Shown here: positions 36,785 to 45,096 of the stretch, piece after piece
How positions within the stretch are numbered: the stretch's first letter is position 1
Layout: each line of letters opens with the position of its first letter
Source: Herbaspirillum rhizosphaerae
Lineage (GTDB): Bacteria > Pseudomonadota > Gammaproteobacteria > Burkholderiales > Burkholderiaceae_D
NCBI RefSeq assembly: GCF_001189965.1
Contig: NZ_LFLU01000007.1
Span: 1-64,000 of the forward strand
DNA: 64,000 bases
Direction of reading: 5' to 3'
Notes under the pieces: generated by a model
The model's database searches: none
Told to the model about the DNA's origin: nothing
What the model saw: the letters and a program-made list of their open reading frames with translations, nothing else
Translations under genes and position numbers: made by a program

Positions 36785-37375
36785 TCAGGGCGCAACCAGC
36801 ACGCGCCGGGTGACATCCATCGCGCCTTCGAGTGCGTCGCGACCCTTGCTCAGCTTGCTGATCAGGCTTGCGCCCAACCACAGCTGATACAGCATCTGCG
36901 CCGTCTTGGCCGGCTCCAGCGCAGTGTGCAGGGAACCTTCTTCGACGCCTTCCTGAATCACGGCGGCAATGCGCGCCATGAAGGCTTTGGTGCCCTCATG
37001 CAAGGCGATACGCATGTCGTCGGACAGATCCGCCACCTCCGCGCTGAGCTTGACCACCAGGCATTTGTGCTCGGTCATCTCGCAACATTGCGTCTCCAGC
37101 CAGTGCCCCCAGTAGGTCAGCAGGCGCTCGCGCGCGTTGCTCTCGCCCGGTGCGAAAAGCTTGTCGAGTACTTGCAGGTATTCGTTCACGTATTGCCCGA
37201 TCAGCTCCTTGCCATAGCCTTCCTTGGAACCAAAGTAATGGTAGAACGAGCCTTTCGGAATGTCGGCTGCCGCCAGCAGCTCGCTCAAACCCACGCCGGT
37301 AAAGCCTTTCTTGGCGATAAGGCCCCGTCCTGCAAGCAGGATGGCGAGTTTGGTTTCGGCGTAAGTGTCTCTCAT
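36785..37375 (-). CDS. TetR family regulator (NemR/AcuR-like)
   Basis: A 196-residue repressor. The helix-turn-helix is in GLSELLAAADIPKGSFYHYFGSK-type sequence (core IPKGSFYHYFGSKE), and the C-terminal domain is of the AcuR/NemR kind, with CCEMTEHKCLVVKLSAE including Cys residues that could sense electrophiles. A palindrome TTAGAC-CAGTC-GTCTAA lies 24 bp upstream of its start and is probably its own operator. It is divergent from the SnoaL-SDR-old yellow enzyme genes and heads an operon with the MDR reductase. No clear Shine-Dalgarno is visible. Confidence 0.9.
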   Translation of the reverse strand: MRDTYAETKLAILLAGRGLIAKKGFTGVGLSELLAAADIPKGSFYHYFGSKEGYGKELIGQYVNEYLQVLDKLFAPGESNARERLLTYWGHWLETQCCEMTEHKCLVVKLSAEVADLSDDMRIALHEGTKAFMARIAAVIQEGVEEGSLHTALEPAKTAQMLYQLWLGASLISKLSKGRDALEGAMDVTRRVLVAP

Positions 37376-37398
37376 GATCCGGCTATTTTACCCAAAAA

Positions 37399-37415
37399 TT
37401 AGACCAGTCGTCTAA
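37399..37415. promoter_or_regulatory. TetR operator palindrome
   Basis: TTAGACCAGTCGTCTAA, a 6-5-6 palindrome, overlaps the expected promoter of the TetR gene at 37375. Its 12-base core (reverse complement AGACGACTGGTC) recurs exactly at 62176-62187 and 62846-62857 beside another TetR gene. Confidence 0.8.
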
Positions 37416-37453
37416 AGACCGGAAAAACGAATGATCCGGACAGGCAATTGCCC

Positions 37454-37478
37454 CATCTTCAAAAATATCAAGAAGATG
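37454..37478. repeat. Small inverted repeat upstream of SnoaL-like gene
   Basis: CATCTTC (37454-37460) and GAAGATG (37472-37478) flank an AT-rich 11-nt centre, 80 bp before the SnoaL-like start. It may be an operator for another regulator, for example the LysR at 39976. Weak evidence. Confidence 0.35.
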
Positions 37479-37557
37479 ATTCAAGCGCCGGACACATTCT
37501 CAAGAAAGTCTCTGCAGCCGACAATGCACTCACTTACTTGATACCCGGAGAAACACC

Positions 37558-38109
37558 ATGAACAACAAGAAATGGAAACGCGCTCTGACGCTGACCGGCC
37601 TGGCTGTGACGCTGATGAATGCCCCTCTTACCCGGGCCGGCGAAAACAAGCTGCCGACGCCGCAGCATATCGCCATCGATCTGCCTGCAGCAGAGATCGC
37701 CGCCGATGCCCGCGTACTGGCCGCACGCCGCTACGCCGCCTTCTGGAACACCGGCGATGCGCAATTGGCGCAACAGGCGCTGAGCACCTCCTTCATCGAC
37801 CGCACGCTGCCTGCCGGACGTCCGCAAGGCATCGACGGTCCCTTGCAGGCGTCAGTCGGGTTCCGCAAGGCGGTGCCCGACCTGAGCGCGGAAGTGCAGG
37901 ACATGACGGTGGCCGGCGACCGGGTTGCCATTCATCTGCGTTTCCACGGGCACTTCACCGGCGTATTCGGAACACTGCAAGGCAAAGGACAGACCGTCGA
38001 TTTCCAGGCGCACGATCTGTATCGCATCCAGGACGGCAAGATCGCCGAGAACTGGCACTTGGAAGACAACCTGACACTGATGCAGCAACTCGGCGTCATC
38101 CAACAATAA
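37558..38109 (+). CDS. Exported SnoaL-like (polyketide-cyclase fold) protein
   Basis: A 183-residue protein with a signal peptide (KRALTLTGLAVTLMNAPLTR, cleavage after RAG or TRA) and an NTF2-like domain. ARRYAAFWNTGDAQLAQQAL, FRKAVPDLSAEVQDM, HFTGVFG and YRIQDGKIAENWHLEDN are SnoaL/ester-cyclase-type motifs. The ATG follows CCGGAGAAACACC. It is the first gene of a plus-strand operon with an SDR and an old yellow enzyme. An exported form is unusual next to cytoplasmic reductases; function unknown. Confidence 0.82.
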   Translation: MNNKKWKRALTLTGLAVTLMNAPLTRAGENKLPTPQHIAIDLPAAEIAADARVLAARRYAAFWNTGDAQLAQQALSTSFIDRTLPAGRPQGIDGPLQASVGFRKAVPDLSAEVQDMTVAGDRVAIHLRFHGHFTGVFGTLQGKGQTVDFQAHDLYRIQDGKIAENWHLEDNLTLMQQLGVIQQ

Positions 38110-38144
38110 CGCTCTATTTCATTACGAAAAAAAAAGGAATCATC

Positions 38145-38846
38145 ATGTCCGACACCTCACTGAAAAACCAGCAAGTCGTCGTCATCGGCGGCACCTCCGG
38201 CATCGGCCGCGAAGTCGCCAATGCGGCATTACAACGCGGCGCCATCGTTACCGTGATCGGCCGCTCGGCCAAAGCGGGCGGCGACATCCGCGCCATCGCG
38301 GCCGACGTCACCGACAACGCTGCCTTGGTCCAGGCCTTTGCCGCCATCGGCAGGATCGACCATCTGGTGCTGACCGCCGGCGCCCGCGTCGGCTCGCCCA
38401 AGCTGACCGAACTCCAGCGTGAAGAATTGGAACTGGCCTTCAACGTCAAGCTGTTCGGTTCGCTGTTTGCGATCCAGGCCGCACTGCCCTACCTGACGCC
38501 CAATGCTTCCGTGACGCTGACCTCCGGCCTGCTGTCGCGCAAGTTCGGCCCCGGCGGTTTGCTCAAGAGCACCCTGAATGCGGCGGTGGAAGCGACCGCC
38601 AAAACCCTGGCGAAGGAATTGGCGCCGCGCCGCGTGAACGTGGTCAGCCCGGGCGTGATCGACACCGAATTGTGGGGCGAAGCCGGCGCAGAATCGCGCG
38701 TGGCGGCGATGGCCCGCATCGGAAAAGGTTTGCCGGTGGGCCGCGTCGGCACACCGCAGGATGTAGCGCAGGCATACATGCTTGCCATGGAAAACGGCTT
38801 CGTCAGCGGCGCCGTTCTTGATATCGAAGGCGGAGGATTACTGTAA
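38145..38846 (+). CDS. Short-chain dehydrogenase/reductase family protein lacking the catalytic Tyr
   Basis: A 233-residue Rossmann-fold protein. The cofactor loop is GGTSGIGR (15-22) and the NAG-like motif is TAGA (77-80). The active site should be Y-x-x-x-K; here K141 is present (LLKSTLNAAVEA) but position 137 is Gly. This fits the PRK07041-type SDR branch, whose chemistry may differ. PGVIDTELWGE follows. ATG 38145 has AAAAAGGAATCATC upstream. Its stop overlaps the next gene's ATG (TAATG), so the two are coupled. Confidence 0.88.
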   Translation: MSDTSLKNQQVVVIGGTSGIGREVANAALQRGAIVTVIGRSAKAGGDIRAIAADVTDNAALVQAFAAIGRIDHLVLTAGARVGSPKLTELQREELELAFNVKLFGSLFAIQAALPYLTPNASVTLTSGLLSRKFGPGGLLKSTLNAAVEATAKTLAKELAPRRVNVVSPGVIDTELWGEAGAESRVAAMARIGKGLPVGRVGTPQDVAQAYMLAMENGFVSGAVLDIEGGGLL

Positions 38847-39979
38847 TGACTAACACCACACCACTGAAAGACTCGACCCTGTTTTCACCACTGCAACTGG
38901 GCCGCTCTCAACTGCCGAACCGCATCGTGATGGCGCCGATGACACGCGCCCGCACCACGCAACCCGGCAATATCCCGAACCGGATGATGGCCGAGTACTA
39001 CGCCCAGCGCGCAACGGCCGGCCTGATCGTGAGCGAGGCGACGCAGATTTCTCCGCAAGGCCAGGGCTATTCGTTCACGCCCGGCATTCATACGCAAGAA
39101 CAGATCGCCGGCTGGAAACTGGTCACCGACGCCGTGCATGCCAAGGGCGGACGCATCTTCGTGCAGCTGTGGCATGTCGGTCGCGTGTCGCATACGGTAT
39201 TCCATGACGGCGCAGCGCCGGTGGCGCCGTCGGCAATCCAGCCGCGCGGCACCCAAGTGTGGATCGTCGGCGACGACGGCGTCGGCCGCATGATCGATAC
39301 CTCGATGCCGCGTGAACTGACGGTGGCAGAAATCGGCGATATCGTCGAAGACTTCCGCCAGGCTGCGGCCAACGCGATCGAAGCCGGTTTTGACGGCATT
39401 GAATTCCACGGCGGCAACGGCTACCTGATCGACCAGTTTCTGCGCACGGTCTCCAATCACCGCACCGACCAGTACGGCGGCAGCGTCGACAACCGCGTAC
39501 GCTTCTTGCGCGAAGTGGTGGCGGCGGTGGTCAGGGAAATCGGCGCTGAGCGCGTCGGCGTGCGGCTCGCGCCTTACATCACCATCAAGGACATGGCCGA
39601 TCCGGAAATCGTCGACACCATCCTCCACGCCGCCGGCGAACTGGAGAAGCTCAAGGTCGCCTACATCCACTTGTCGGAAGCCGACTGGGACGATGCGCCG
39701 ACCATTCCCGAAGACTTCCGCCACAAGCTGCGCGCCGCCTACTCGGGCAGCATCGTGGTGGCCGGACGCTATGACAAGGAACGCGCAGGCAAGATACTGG
39801 CCGATGGACTGGCCGATCTGGTGGCCTTCGGCCGGCCTTTTGTCGCCAATCCGGATTTGCCGAAACGCCTGCAGCAAAACCTGGCGCTGGCAGATCTCGA
39901 CGGTGCGACCTTGTTCGGCGGCGATCAGCGCGGCTACAGTGATTACGGCAACTACAGCGACTATTCGCCTGCCACCTAA
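38846..39979 (+). CDS. nemA: Old yellow enzyme family alkene reductase (NemA-like)
   Basis: A 377-residue FMN-dependent ene-reductase. H188, N191 and Y193 in FHGGNGYLIDQFL bind substrate and donate a proton; RIVMAPMTRAR, FVQLWHVGRVSH and RTDQYGGS are family motifs. NemA-type enzymes reduce N-ethylmaleimide, quinones and nitro compounds. It is the last gene of the SnoaL-SDR operon, divergent from a NemR/AcuR-like TetR. Its stop codon overlaps that of the convergent LysR gene by four bases. The symbol is by family resemblance. Confidence 0.92.
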   Translation: MTNTTPLKDSTLFSPLQLGRSQLPNRIVMAPMTRARTTQPGNIPNRMMAEYYAQRATAGLIVSEATQISPQGQGYSFTPGIHTQEQIAGWKLVTDAVHAKGGRIFVQLWHVGRVSHTVFHDGAAPVAPSAIQPRGTQVWIVGDDGVGRMIDTSMPRELTVAEIGDIVEDFRQAAANAIEAGFDGIEFHGGNGYLIDQFLRTVSNHRTDQYGGSVDNRVRFLREVVAAVVREIGAERVGVRLAPYITIKDMADPEIVDTILHAAGELEKLKVAYIHLSEADWDDAPTIPEDFRHKLRAAYSGSIVVAGRYDKERAGKILADGLADLVAFGRPFVANPDLPKRLQQNLALADLDGATLFGGDQRGYSDYGNYSDYSPAT

Positions 39980-40899
39980 AAAGCGATACCCAGTTCGTCG
40001 AGTCCGGCGGACTGGGCGGCGAAACGCTCCTGCAGGAAATCCAGCAGCAGCTTGACGCGCGGCGGCTGGTGCTTGTTGCGGTGATACAGCGCATGCAGCG
40101 GCACCGGCGCCGACAGCTTGTCGGGCAGCACGATACGCAGGCGCTGCGCGCGCACGTCATCGACGATGTCGAGCGCGGACTTGTAAGCATAACCGCGTCC
40201 CTGCACCGCCCACTTGCGCAGGATCTCGCCGTCGTTGGTCTCGTGATAGTGATCGAGCTGGATGGATTCGATGCGCTTGCCGCTCTGGAACTGCCACACA
40301 TTCATCGGCCCGGCCGCCGTGGTCAGCACCAGCGCCGGCCGCTGCGCGAGTTGCTGCAATTCTTTCAGCGGACCGAAGTGGTCGTCGCAGGCCGGCGCCA
40401 CGCAAATCACGCGGCGGTTCGGCGCCAATGTGCGCGCCACCATGCTGCTGTCGGCCAGCTTGCCGTAACGGATGGCGACGTCGACATCATCGAGCACCAG
40501 ATTGGCGTGCGAATCGGTCAGCGACAGGACGAAACGCACGTCCGGATACTGCTGCGAGAATTCGAATAAATAATCCTGCAACAGATTGCGTCCCAGATCG
40601 GACGGCGCCGAGATGCGCACCGTGCCTTGCACCAGTTGCTTGCCGGCCTGCAGCTGATGTTCGGCTTCAGTGATGGCGTCGATGGCTTGCTGGCAGTAGT
40701 ACTGATACAGCCGCCCTTCTTCCGTCAGGCGCAACTGGCGCGTGGTGCGCTCGAACAGCTTGACGCCGAGCGACTGCTCCAGCCTCTGCATGGCCGCGCT
40801 GGAAGCCGCCGGCGACAAGCCGACCTTGCGCCCGGCGGCGGAAAAGCTGCCGGCGGAAGCGGCGCTCAGAAACAGACGCATGTCGCTCAGACGATCCAT
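39976..40899 (-). CDS. LysR family transcriptional regulator
   Basis: A 307-residue LysR: N-terminal helix-turn-helix (FLSAASAGSFSAAGRKVGLSPAA-like; core GSFSAAGRKVGLS, about 16-40) and LysR substrate-binding domain (GTVRISAPSDLGRNLLQDYL, about 92 on). This is the CrgA-like subgroup that often controls nearby oxidoreductases. It is convergent with nemA, overlapping by four bases, and 55 bp from the convergently unrelated MFS gene upstream on the same strand. No Shine-Dalgarno is seen. Effector unknown. Confidence 0.9.
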   Translation of the reverse strand: MDRLSDMRLFLSAASAGSFSAAGRKVGLSPAASSAAMQRLEQSLGVKLFERTTRQLRLTEEGRLYQYYCQQAIDAITEAEHQLQAGKQLVQGTVRISAPSDLGRNLLQDYLFEFSQQYPDVRFVLSLTDSHANLVLDDVDVAIRYGKLADSSMVARTLAPNRRVICVAPACDDHFGPLKELQQLAQRPALVLTTAAGPMNVWQFQSGKRIESIQLDHYHETNDGEILRKWAVQGRGYAYKSALDIVDDVRAQRLRIVLPDKLSAPVPLHALYHRNKHQPPRVKLLLDFLQERFAAQSAGLDELGIAF

Positions 40900-40954
40900 G
40901 GCGAAAAAGAGAAGTGGCTGAAGCGTTGATTATTACATCAACGCCTGCCAATAC

Positions 40955-42214
40955 CTATCGCCCCCTTGGCTTGAGAAAAATCGGCCACGCAATCAACGCC
41001 CCGGCGGCACCGGCCAGCCACACCGCCGGCCACGATTGCCAGGCCAGCAAAACCGGCACCGCCTGCGCCGCCAGGAAGAACACCAGGAACACGCAGGTAT
41101 TGCCCAGCCCCAGCGCCGTGCCGACCTGATGCGCTCCGGCCAGCGTCGCCAGTTCCGTGTAGGCCACGCCATGCCAGGCCGAGGCGCAGACGCCGCCGGC
41201 GATCAGCATCAGCACGACCAGCGCCAGTATCCATTGCGGCCAGTCGTGCGGTGCCAGCGCCGCCAGCACTCCGAGTCCGACGAACAGCAACACGCTCAGC
41301 GCGCTGCAAGTGCGCAGATAGCTGCGGCGGTTGCCGTGGCGGTCGGTCCAGCGTCCGCTCCAGACCCGCATCACTGCCGCGCCGACCTGGATCGCCGCCA
41401 TGGTCGCGCTGATCAGCGTCAACCCGGCATGGCCGACATCGTGCAAAAAGATCGTCGCGAAGGTCAGCACCGACACCTGCGGAAAACACAGTATCCCGAT
41501 CGCCATCGCCACGCGCCAGACCTTGACGTCGCGCAGGGCGCTGCGCGTCTGCGCCGGAGCATGCATGCCCGCCCCTGCGGCCGCAGCAGGCGGCTCATGC
41601 AGCCACAGCCATGCCATGCCGGCGCTCAGCAGACAAAACAGCGCCAGCAATCCGTACACCGCCGCAAAGCCATGCGCCGCCGCCAGCGCCGGCAACACCA
41701 CGGCGCCGACACCGCCGCCGACCGGCACCGCGGTCTGGCGGATACTCATGGCCAGGCCGCGTTCGCCTTCACGAAACCAGCCCATCACCGCGCGTCCGCT
41801 GGAGCCGTTGACGCTGCCGCCGAGCAAGCCGACCGTCAGCAAACCCAGCGCCAACTGCCACATCGGCGGTACGCCGTCACTGCCCGGCGCGGCGAACAAG
41901 GCCATCGCCGCCAGCGCCAGCGCGGTCGTGATCAGTCCGCACAACAAGACCTTGCGGTCGCCCCAGCGATCGGTCAGCACGCCCCAGGGCAATTCGCTCA
42001 CCGCCACGCCGAGACCGAGCGAACCCAGCGCCAGGCCGAGCTGGGTGTTGTCAAGCCGGTAATCGGCGCGCAAGAAAATGGCGGTGACCGGAATCCCGGC
42101 AAAGGCGGCGGAAAAACTGGCGTTGGCCAACACGCCGATGCCGAGGATTTTCCAGCGGTGGCTGTCCTGGCGTACGGCAAGTCCCTGCGCCGCAGCTTGC
42201 GCTGTTGTGTTCAT
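40955..42214 (-). CDS. Major facilitator superfamily transporter
   Basis: A 419-residue, 12-helix MFS protein. GVLTDRWGDRKVLL is the loop 2-3 motif and SGRWTDRHGNRRSYL its repeat between helices 8 and 9; a conserved GWFREGERGLAMSIRQTAVPVGGG is described by its core GLAMSIRQTAVPVGGG. ATG 42214 follows GGAGTCGCATC; an upstream frame crosses the shared promoter and is not used. It is divergent from the GlxA-type regulator, which probably controls it. Substrate unknown. Confidence 0.9.
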   Translation of the reverse strand: MNTTAQAAAQGLAVRQDSHRWKILGIGVLANASFSAAFAGIPVTAIFLRADYRLDNTQLGLALGSLGLGVAVSELPWGVLTDRWGDRKVLLCGLITTALALAAMALFAAPGSDGVPPMWQLALGLLTVGLLGGSVNGSSGRAVMGWFREGERGLAMSIRQTAVPVGGGVGAVVLPALAAAHGFAAVYGLLALFCLLSAGMAWLWLHEPPAAAAGAGMHAPAQTRSALRDVKVWRVAMAIGILCFPQVSVLTFATIFLHDVGHAGLTLISATMAAIQVGAAVMRVWSGRWTDRHGNRRSYLRTCSALSVLLFVGLGVLAALAPHDWPQWILALVVLMLIAGGVCASAWHGVAYTELATLAGAHQVGTALGLGNTCVFLVFFLAAQAVPVLLAWQSWPAVWLAGAAGALIAWPIFLKPRGR

Positions 42215-42264
42215 GATGCGACTCCATGGTGATTTGACACCCAGAGTGTGCCGTGCCACCATCC

Positions 42265-42316
42265 GTCCAAAATGACATAAAAACCTCGTTTTTGGACAAT
42301 CATCATTTTTGGACAA
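42265..42316. promoter_or_regulatory. Repeated GTCCAAAA elements between MFS and GlxA-type regulator
   Basis: GTCCAAAA (42265-42272) is the inverse of TTTTTGGACAA (42289-42299), which is repeated directly at 42306-42316, 17 bp further on. All three lie in the 108-bp divergent gap. The layout suits an AraC-type regulator acting on both genes. Confidence 0.6.
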
Positions 42317-42322
42317 ACTGCC

Positions 42323-43297
42323 ATGCGCAAGATCGGCTTTTTACTCTTCCTCGACTGCAGCCTGCTCGACTTCACCGGCCCGCTGACCGCCTTCGACGTC
42401 GCCAACCGGCTCAGCGAAGAACGCTCCGGAGCGTCCCGGCCTTATCAGTTGCGCGTGATGTCCGAGCAAGGCGGCATGCTGGAAAGCGCCTCGGGCACGG
42501 CCGTGATCACACATCCGCTGGACCGCTCGGCGTTCGATACGCTGATCATCGCCGGCGGCGCGGGTCCGCGCGAAGGCGTGCTGTCGGCGACCTTGCTGGA
42601 GTACACACGCGATGCGGCAAGCAAGGCGCGCCGGGTCGCCAGCGTCTGCACCGGCGCCTTCGTCCTCGCCGCCGCCGGCCTGCTCGACGGCAAACGCGCC
42701 ACGACGCACTGGCGCATGGCGGCACGTCTGCAGCGCATGCACCCGACGGTGCAAGTCGACAGCGACAAGATCTTCATCAAGGACGGCAATGTCTGGACCT
42801 CGGCCGGCATCTCCGCCGGCATCGACCTGGCGCTGGCGCTGATCGAAGAAGACCTCGGCGTCGAACTGGCGCGCGCCGTCGCCCGCGAACTGGTGGTGTA
42901 CCACCGTCGCCCGGGCGGCCAGTCGCAATTCTCCAACCTGCTGGAAATGGACCCGCCGTCGGGTCGCATCCGCGAAACACTGAGCTACGCGCGCAACCAT
43001 CTGCACGAATCGCTGAGCGCCGACCGCCTGGCCGAAATCGCCTGCCTGAGCCGCCGCCAGTTCGACCGCGCCTTCAGCGCAGAAACCGGACAGACGCCGG
43101 CCAAGGCGATTGAAAAACTGCGTGCGGAAGCCGCGCGTCCGCGGGTGGAAGCAGGAGAAGAGTCGCTGGAAAACATCGCCCGCGCAGTCGGCTTCGACGA
43201 CCCGGAACGCATGCGCCGCGCGTTTCTGCGCGTGTTCGGGTATCCGCCGCAGGCGATCAGGCGAGCGCAGCGGAAGCAGGAGGCGTTGTATCTTTGA
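42323..43297 (+). CDS. GlxA-type regulator: DJ-1/PfpI domain plus AraC helix-turn-helix
   Basis: A 324-residue regulator. The N-terminal DJ-1/PfpI-like domain (about 4-170) includes FLDCSLLDFTGPLTAFDVAN and VASVCTGAFVLAAAGLLDG, keeping a Cys at the nucleophile elbow. The C-terminal AraC domain (about 215-320) has two helix-turn-helix units, with LSADRLAEIACLSRRQFDRA and ENIARAVGFDDPERMRRAF. It resembles FtrA/GlxA regulators of amine and nitrogen metabolism. It is divergent from the MFS gene. Shine-Dalgarno is weak (GGAC). Confidence 0.92.
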   Translation: MRKIGFLLFLDCSLLDFTGPLTAFDVANRLSEERSGASRPYQLRVMSEQGGMLESASGTAVITHPLDRSAFDTLIIAGGAGPREGVLSATLLEYTRDAASKARRVASVCTGAFVLAAAGLLDGKRATTHWRMAARLQRMHPTVQVDSDKIFIKDGNVWTSAGISAGIDLALALIEEDLGVELARAVARELVVYHRRPGGQSQFSNLLEMDPPSGRIRETLSYARNHLHESLSADRLAEIACLSRRQFDRAFSAETGQTPAKAIEKLRAEAARPRVEAGEESLENIARAVGFDDPERMRRAFLRVFGYPPQAIRRAQRKQEALYL

Positions 43298-43364
43298 GGG
43301 TGGAGTTTGAAGATAGGTCGTTACGACGCTGGGACGACGGATCAATCGGTGACGACAGAAGAGA

Positions 43365-43628
43365 AGCGCGATGCCGAAGGCGAGCCCCCGGCAAAGCGAA
43401 GCGAGCCGGTTCGGCCGTTCCGCTTATGAGCTGCCGTTGGTGCCAAGCACAAATCGGAAAAAGAAGGGAAAAATGTCTGAGCGAAGCGAGTTGTTTTCCC
43501 TTCCCGATTTGTGCTTGGCACCAACGGGAACCCCGAAGGGGCTGCGAATCGCGGCCGCCTTCTTTTGCTTACTTTTCTTGGCGGAGCAAGAAAAGTGAGC
43601 GGCTGCCGGGCCGCCCCCGGCAACCCCG
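43365..43628 (+). repeat. Palindromic repeat, copy D
   Basis: It fills the 43298-43696 gap with no gene. Part 2 of the repeat: outer arms 43434-43457 and 43504-43527 are perfectly complementary over 24 bp, the best of the four copies. Inner GAAGGGAAAA/TTTTCCCTTC pairing, the conserved loop TCTGAGCGAAGCGAG, CTTTTCTTG/CAAGAAAAG and the GC hairpin follow. Its first third (from AGCGCGATGCCGAAGGCGAG) matches copy C and differs from A and B. A fragment of part 1 (CGCTGGGACGACGG) lies at 43326-43340. Confidence 0.85.
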
Positions 43629-43696
43629 GTAGTCCGAAGAAAGAAAAGAATCAGCCGCCCAAACCGGGCAAGTCGGGACAAGCAAACTATCAGCCA

Positions 43697-44830
43697 TCAG
43701 GCGCTGACCAACCTCAACCTCGTAATCTCCGAAGGCGCCAACAACCTCTTAGGCGGCCCCCAATACCCCGTCCCCCGGCTGGTATACACCCACAAATCCT
43801 TCAAGCGATTCAAGCCCGCCACATAAGGCTGCTGCAAAGGCACAAAGAAATTCCACGGAAAAAACTGCCCGCCGTGCGTATGCCCCGACAACTGCAAATT
43901 GAACCCCGCATCCGAAGCCGCCGCCGCCGATCTCGGCTGATGCGCCAATAACACACGCACGCTGCTGACCGGCGCATTGCGAATCGCCGCATGCGGATCG
44001 CTGCGATGGTTCTCATCGAAATGATGCGCCGTGAAATCCGTCACGCCCGCCAGCACCAGCGGTGCGCCATGATGCTGCAGCACCACGTGCTCGTTCATCA
44101 GCACGGTCAGGCCGAGACGCCGCACCTCTTCGATCCAGGCGTGCGCATTGGAGTAATACTCATGATTGCCGGTGACGAAGTAAGCGCCGTGACGCGCCCG
44201 CAACTGCTCCAGCGGCGCCGTGTGTTCGGACAACTGCTGCACGCTGCCGTCGACCAGATCGCCGGTGACGGCGATCATGTCGGCCTTCAATGAATTGACC
44301 TTGTCGACGATGGCGCGCAGGTAACTGCGCTTGATGGTGGGACCGACATGGATGTCGCTGATCTGCACGATGGTGAAACCTTCCAGCGCCGGCGACAGGC
44401 CTTTGATCGGCACGTCGACGTCGACCACGGCAGCCAGACGGCGCGCGTTGACATAGCCGACCGCCGTCAGCAGCAGCGCGCAGCCGATGACGGCCCAGGC
44501 GGTGCTTTCAACCAACTCCGGCGTGCGTGCGCCGAACCACGGCAACACCAGCAAGCCGATTTCACGCACGATGGTCAGCAGCAACAAGGACGAGAACAAG
44601 CCCATGACCAGCATGCCGACCCAGGCCAGGCGGTCCGACAAGGGTTGTTGCTTGATTCCGCGCGACAACAGCCCGGCCGGGATCAGCAGATAGGACAGCA
44701 CCAGCAGCAACGCGCCGGTGGCCTGCCAGGCAGCGTCGATACCGAGCGCCGGCAGGATGCGCCAGCCTATCCATGCATGCAAGGCCCCCAGCACGGAAAG
44801 CACGAAAACAATGGTGAAACGTGACGGCAT
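43697..44830 (-). CDS. Membrane-anchored metallophosphoesterase (YkuE-like)
   Basis: A 377-residue protein: four hydrophobic segments in the first 130 residues, then a calcineurin-like phosphoesterase with QISDIHVG, VTGDLVDG, FVTGNHEYY, LLAHQP and LSGHTHGGQ, all metal ligands present. ATG 44830 follows GAGGTCCC; a long upstream frame lacks a signal. Such proteins may cleave UDP-diacylglucosamine-like or cyclic nucleotide substrates, but the target cannot be told. It is divergent from the NAD(P)-binding protein gene. Confidence 0.9.
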   Translation of the reverse strand: MPSRFTIVFVLSVLGALHAWIGWRILPALGIDAAWQATGALLLVLSYLLIPAGLLSRGIKQQPLSDRLAWVGMLVMGLFSSLLLLTIVREIGLLVLPWFGARTPELVESTAWAVIGCALLLTAVGYVNARRLAAVVDVDVPIKGLSPALEGFTIVQISDIHVGPTIKRSYLRAIVDKVNSLKADMIAVTGDLVDGSVQQLSEHTAPLEQLRARHGAYFVTGNHEYYSNAHAWIEEVRRLGLTVLMNEHVVLQHHGAPLVLAGVTDFTAHHFDENHRSDPHAAIRNAPVSSVRVLLAHQPRSAAAASDAGFNLQLSGHTHGGQFFPWNFFVPLQQPYVAGLNRLKDLWVYTSRGTGYWGPPKRLLAPSEITRLRLVSA

Positions 44831-45096
44831 GGGACCTCGCAAAGGGTGATAAAGATGGTGTTGCCGTGCATGTTGGTATGCATGCACGCATTTCAATGGC
44901 TGCTTTGCAATCGGGTGCAAAGGCGCTGCCGATTGCCCTGCGATGATGTATTTCCGACAGCAGAACAAGCAAATCGCCTGCCAGCGTAACAGGCGCATGC
45001 CCCTGAAAGTACATGCAGAAAAATATATTTGTGCACCACAATATTCCGCTTTCTCAAACGTCTGCATCTGCATGTCTGCCAAACCAGGGAGAAGCC

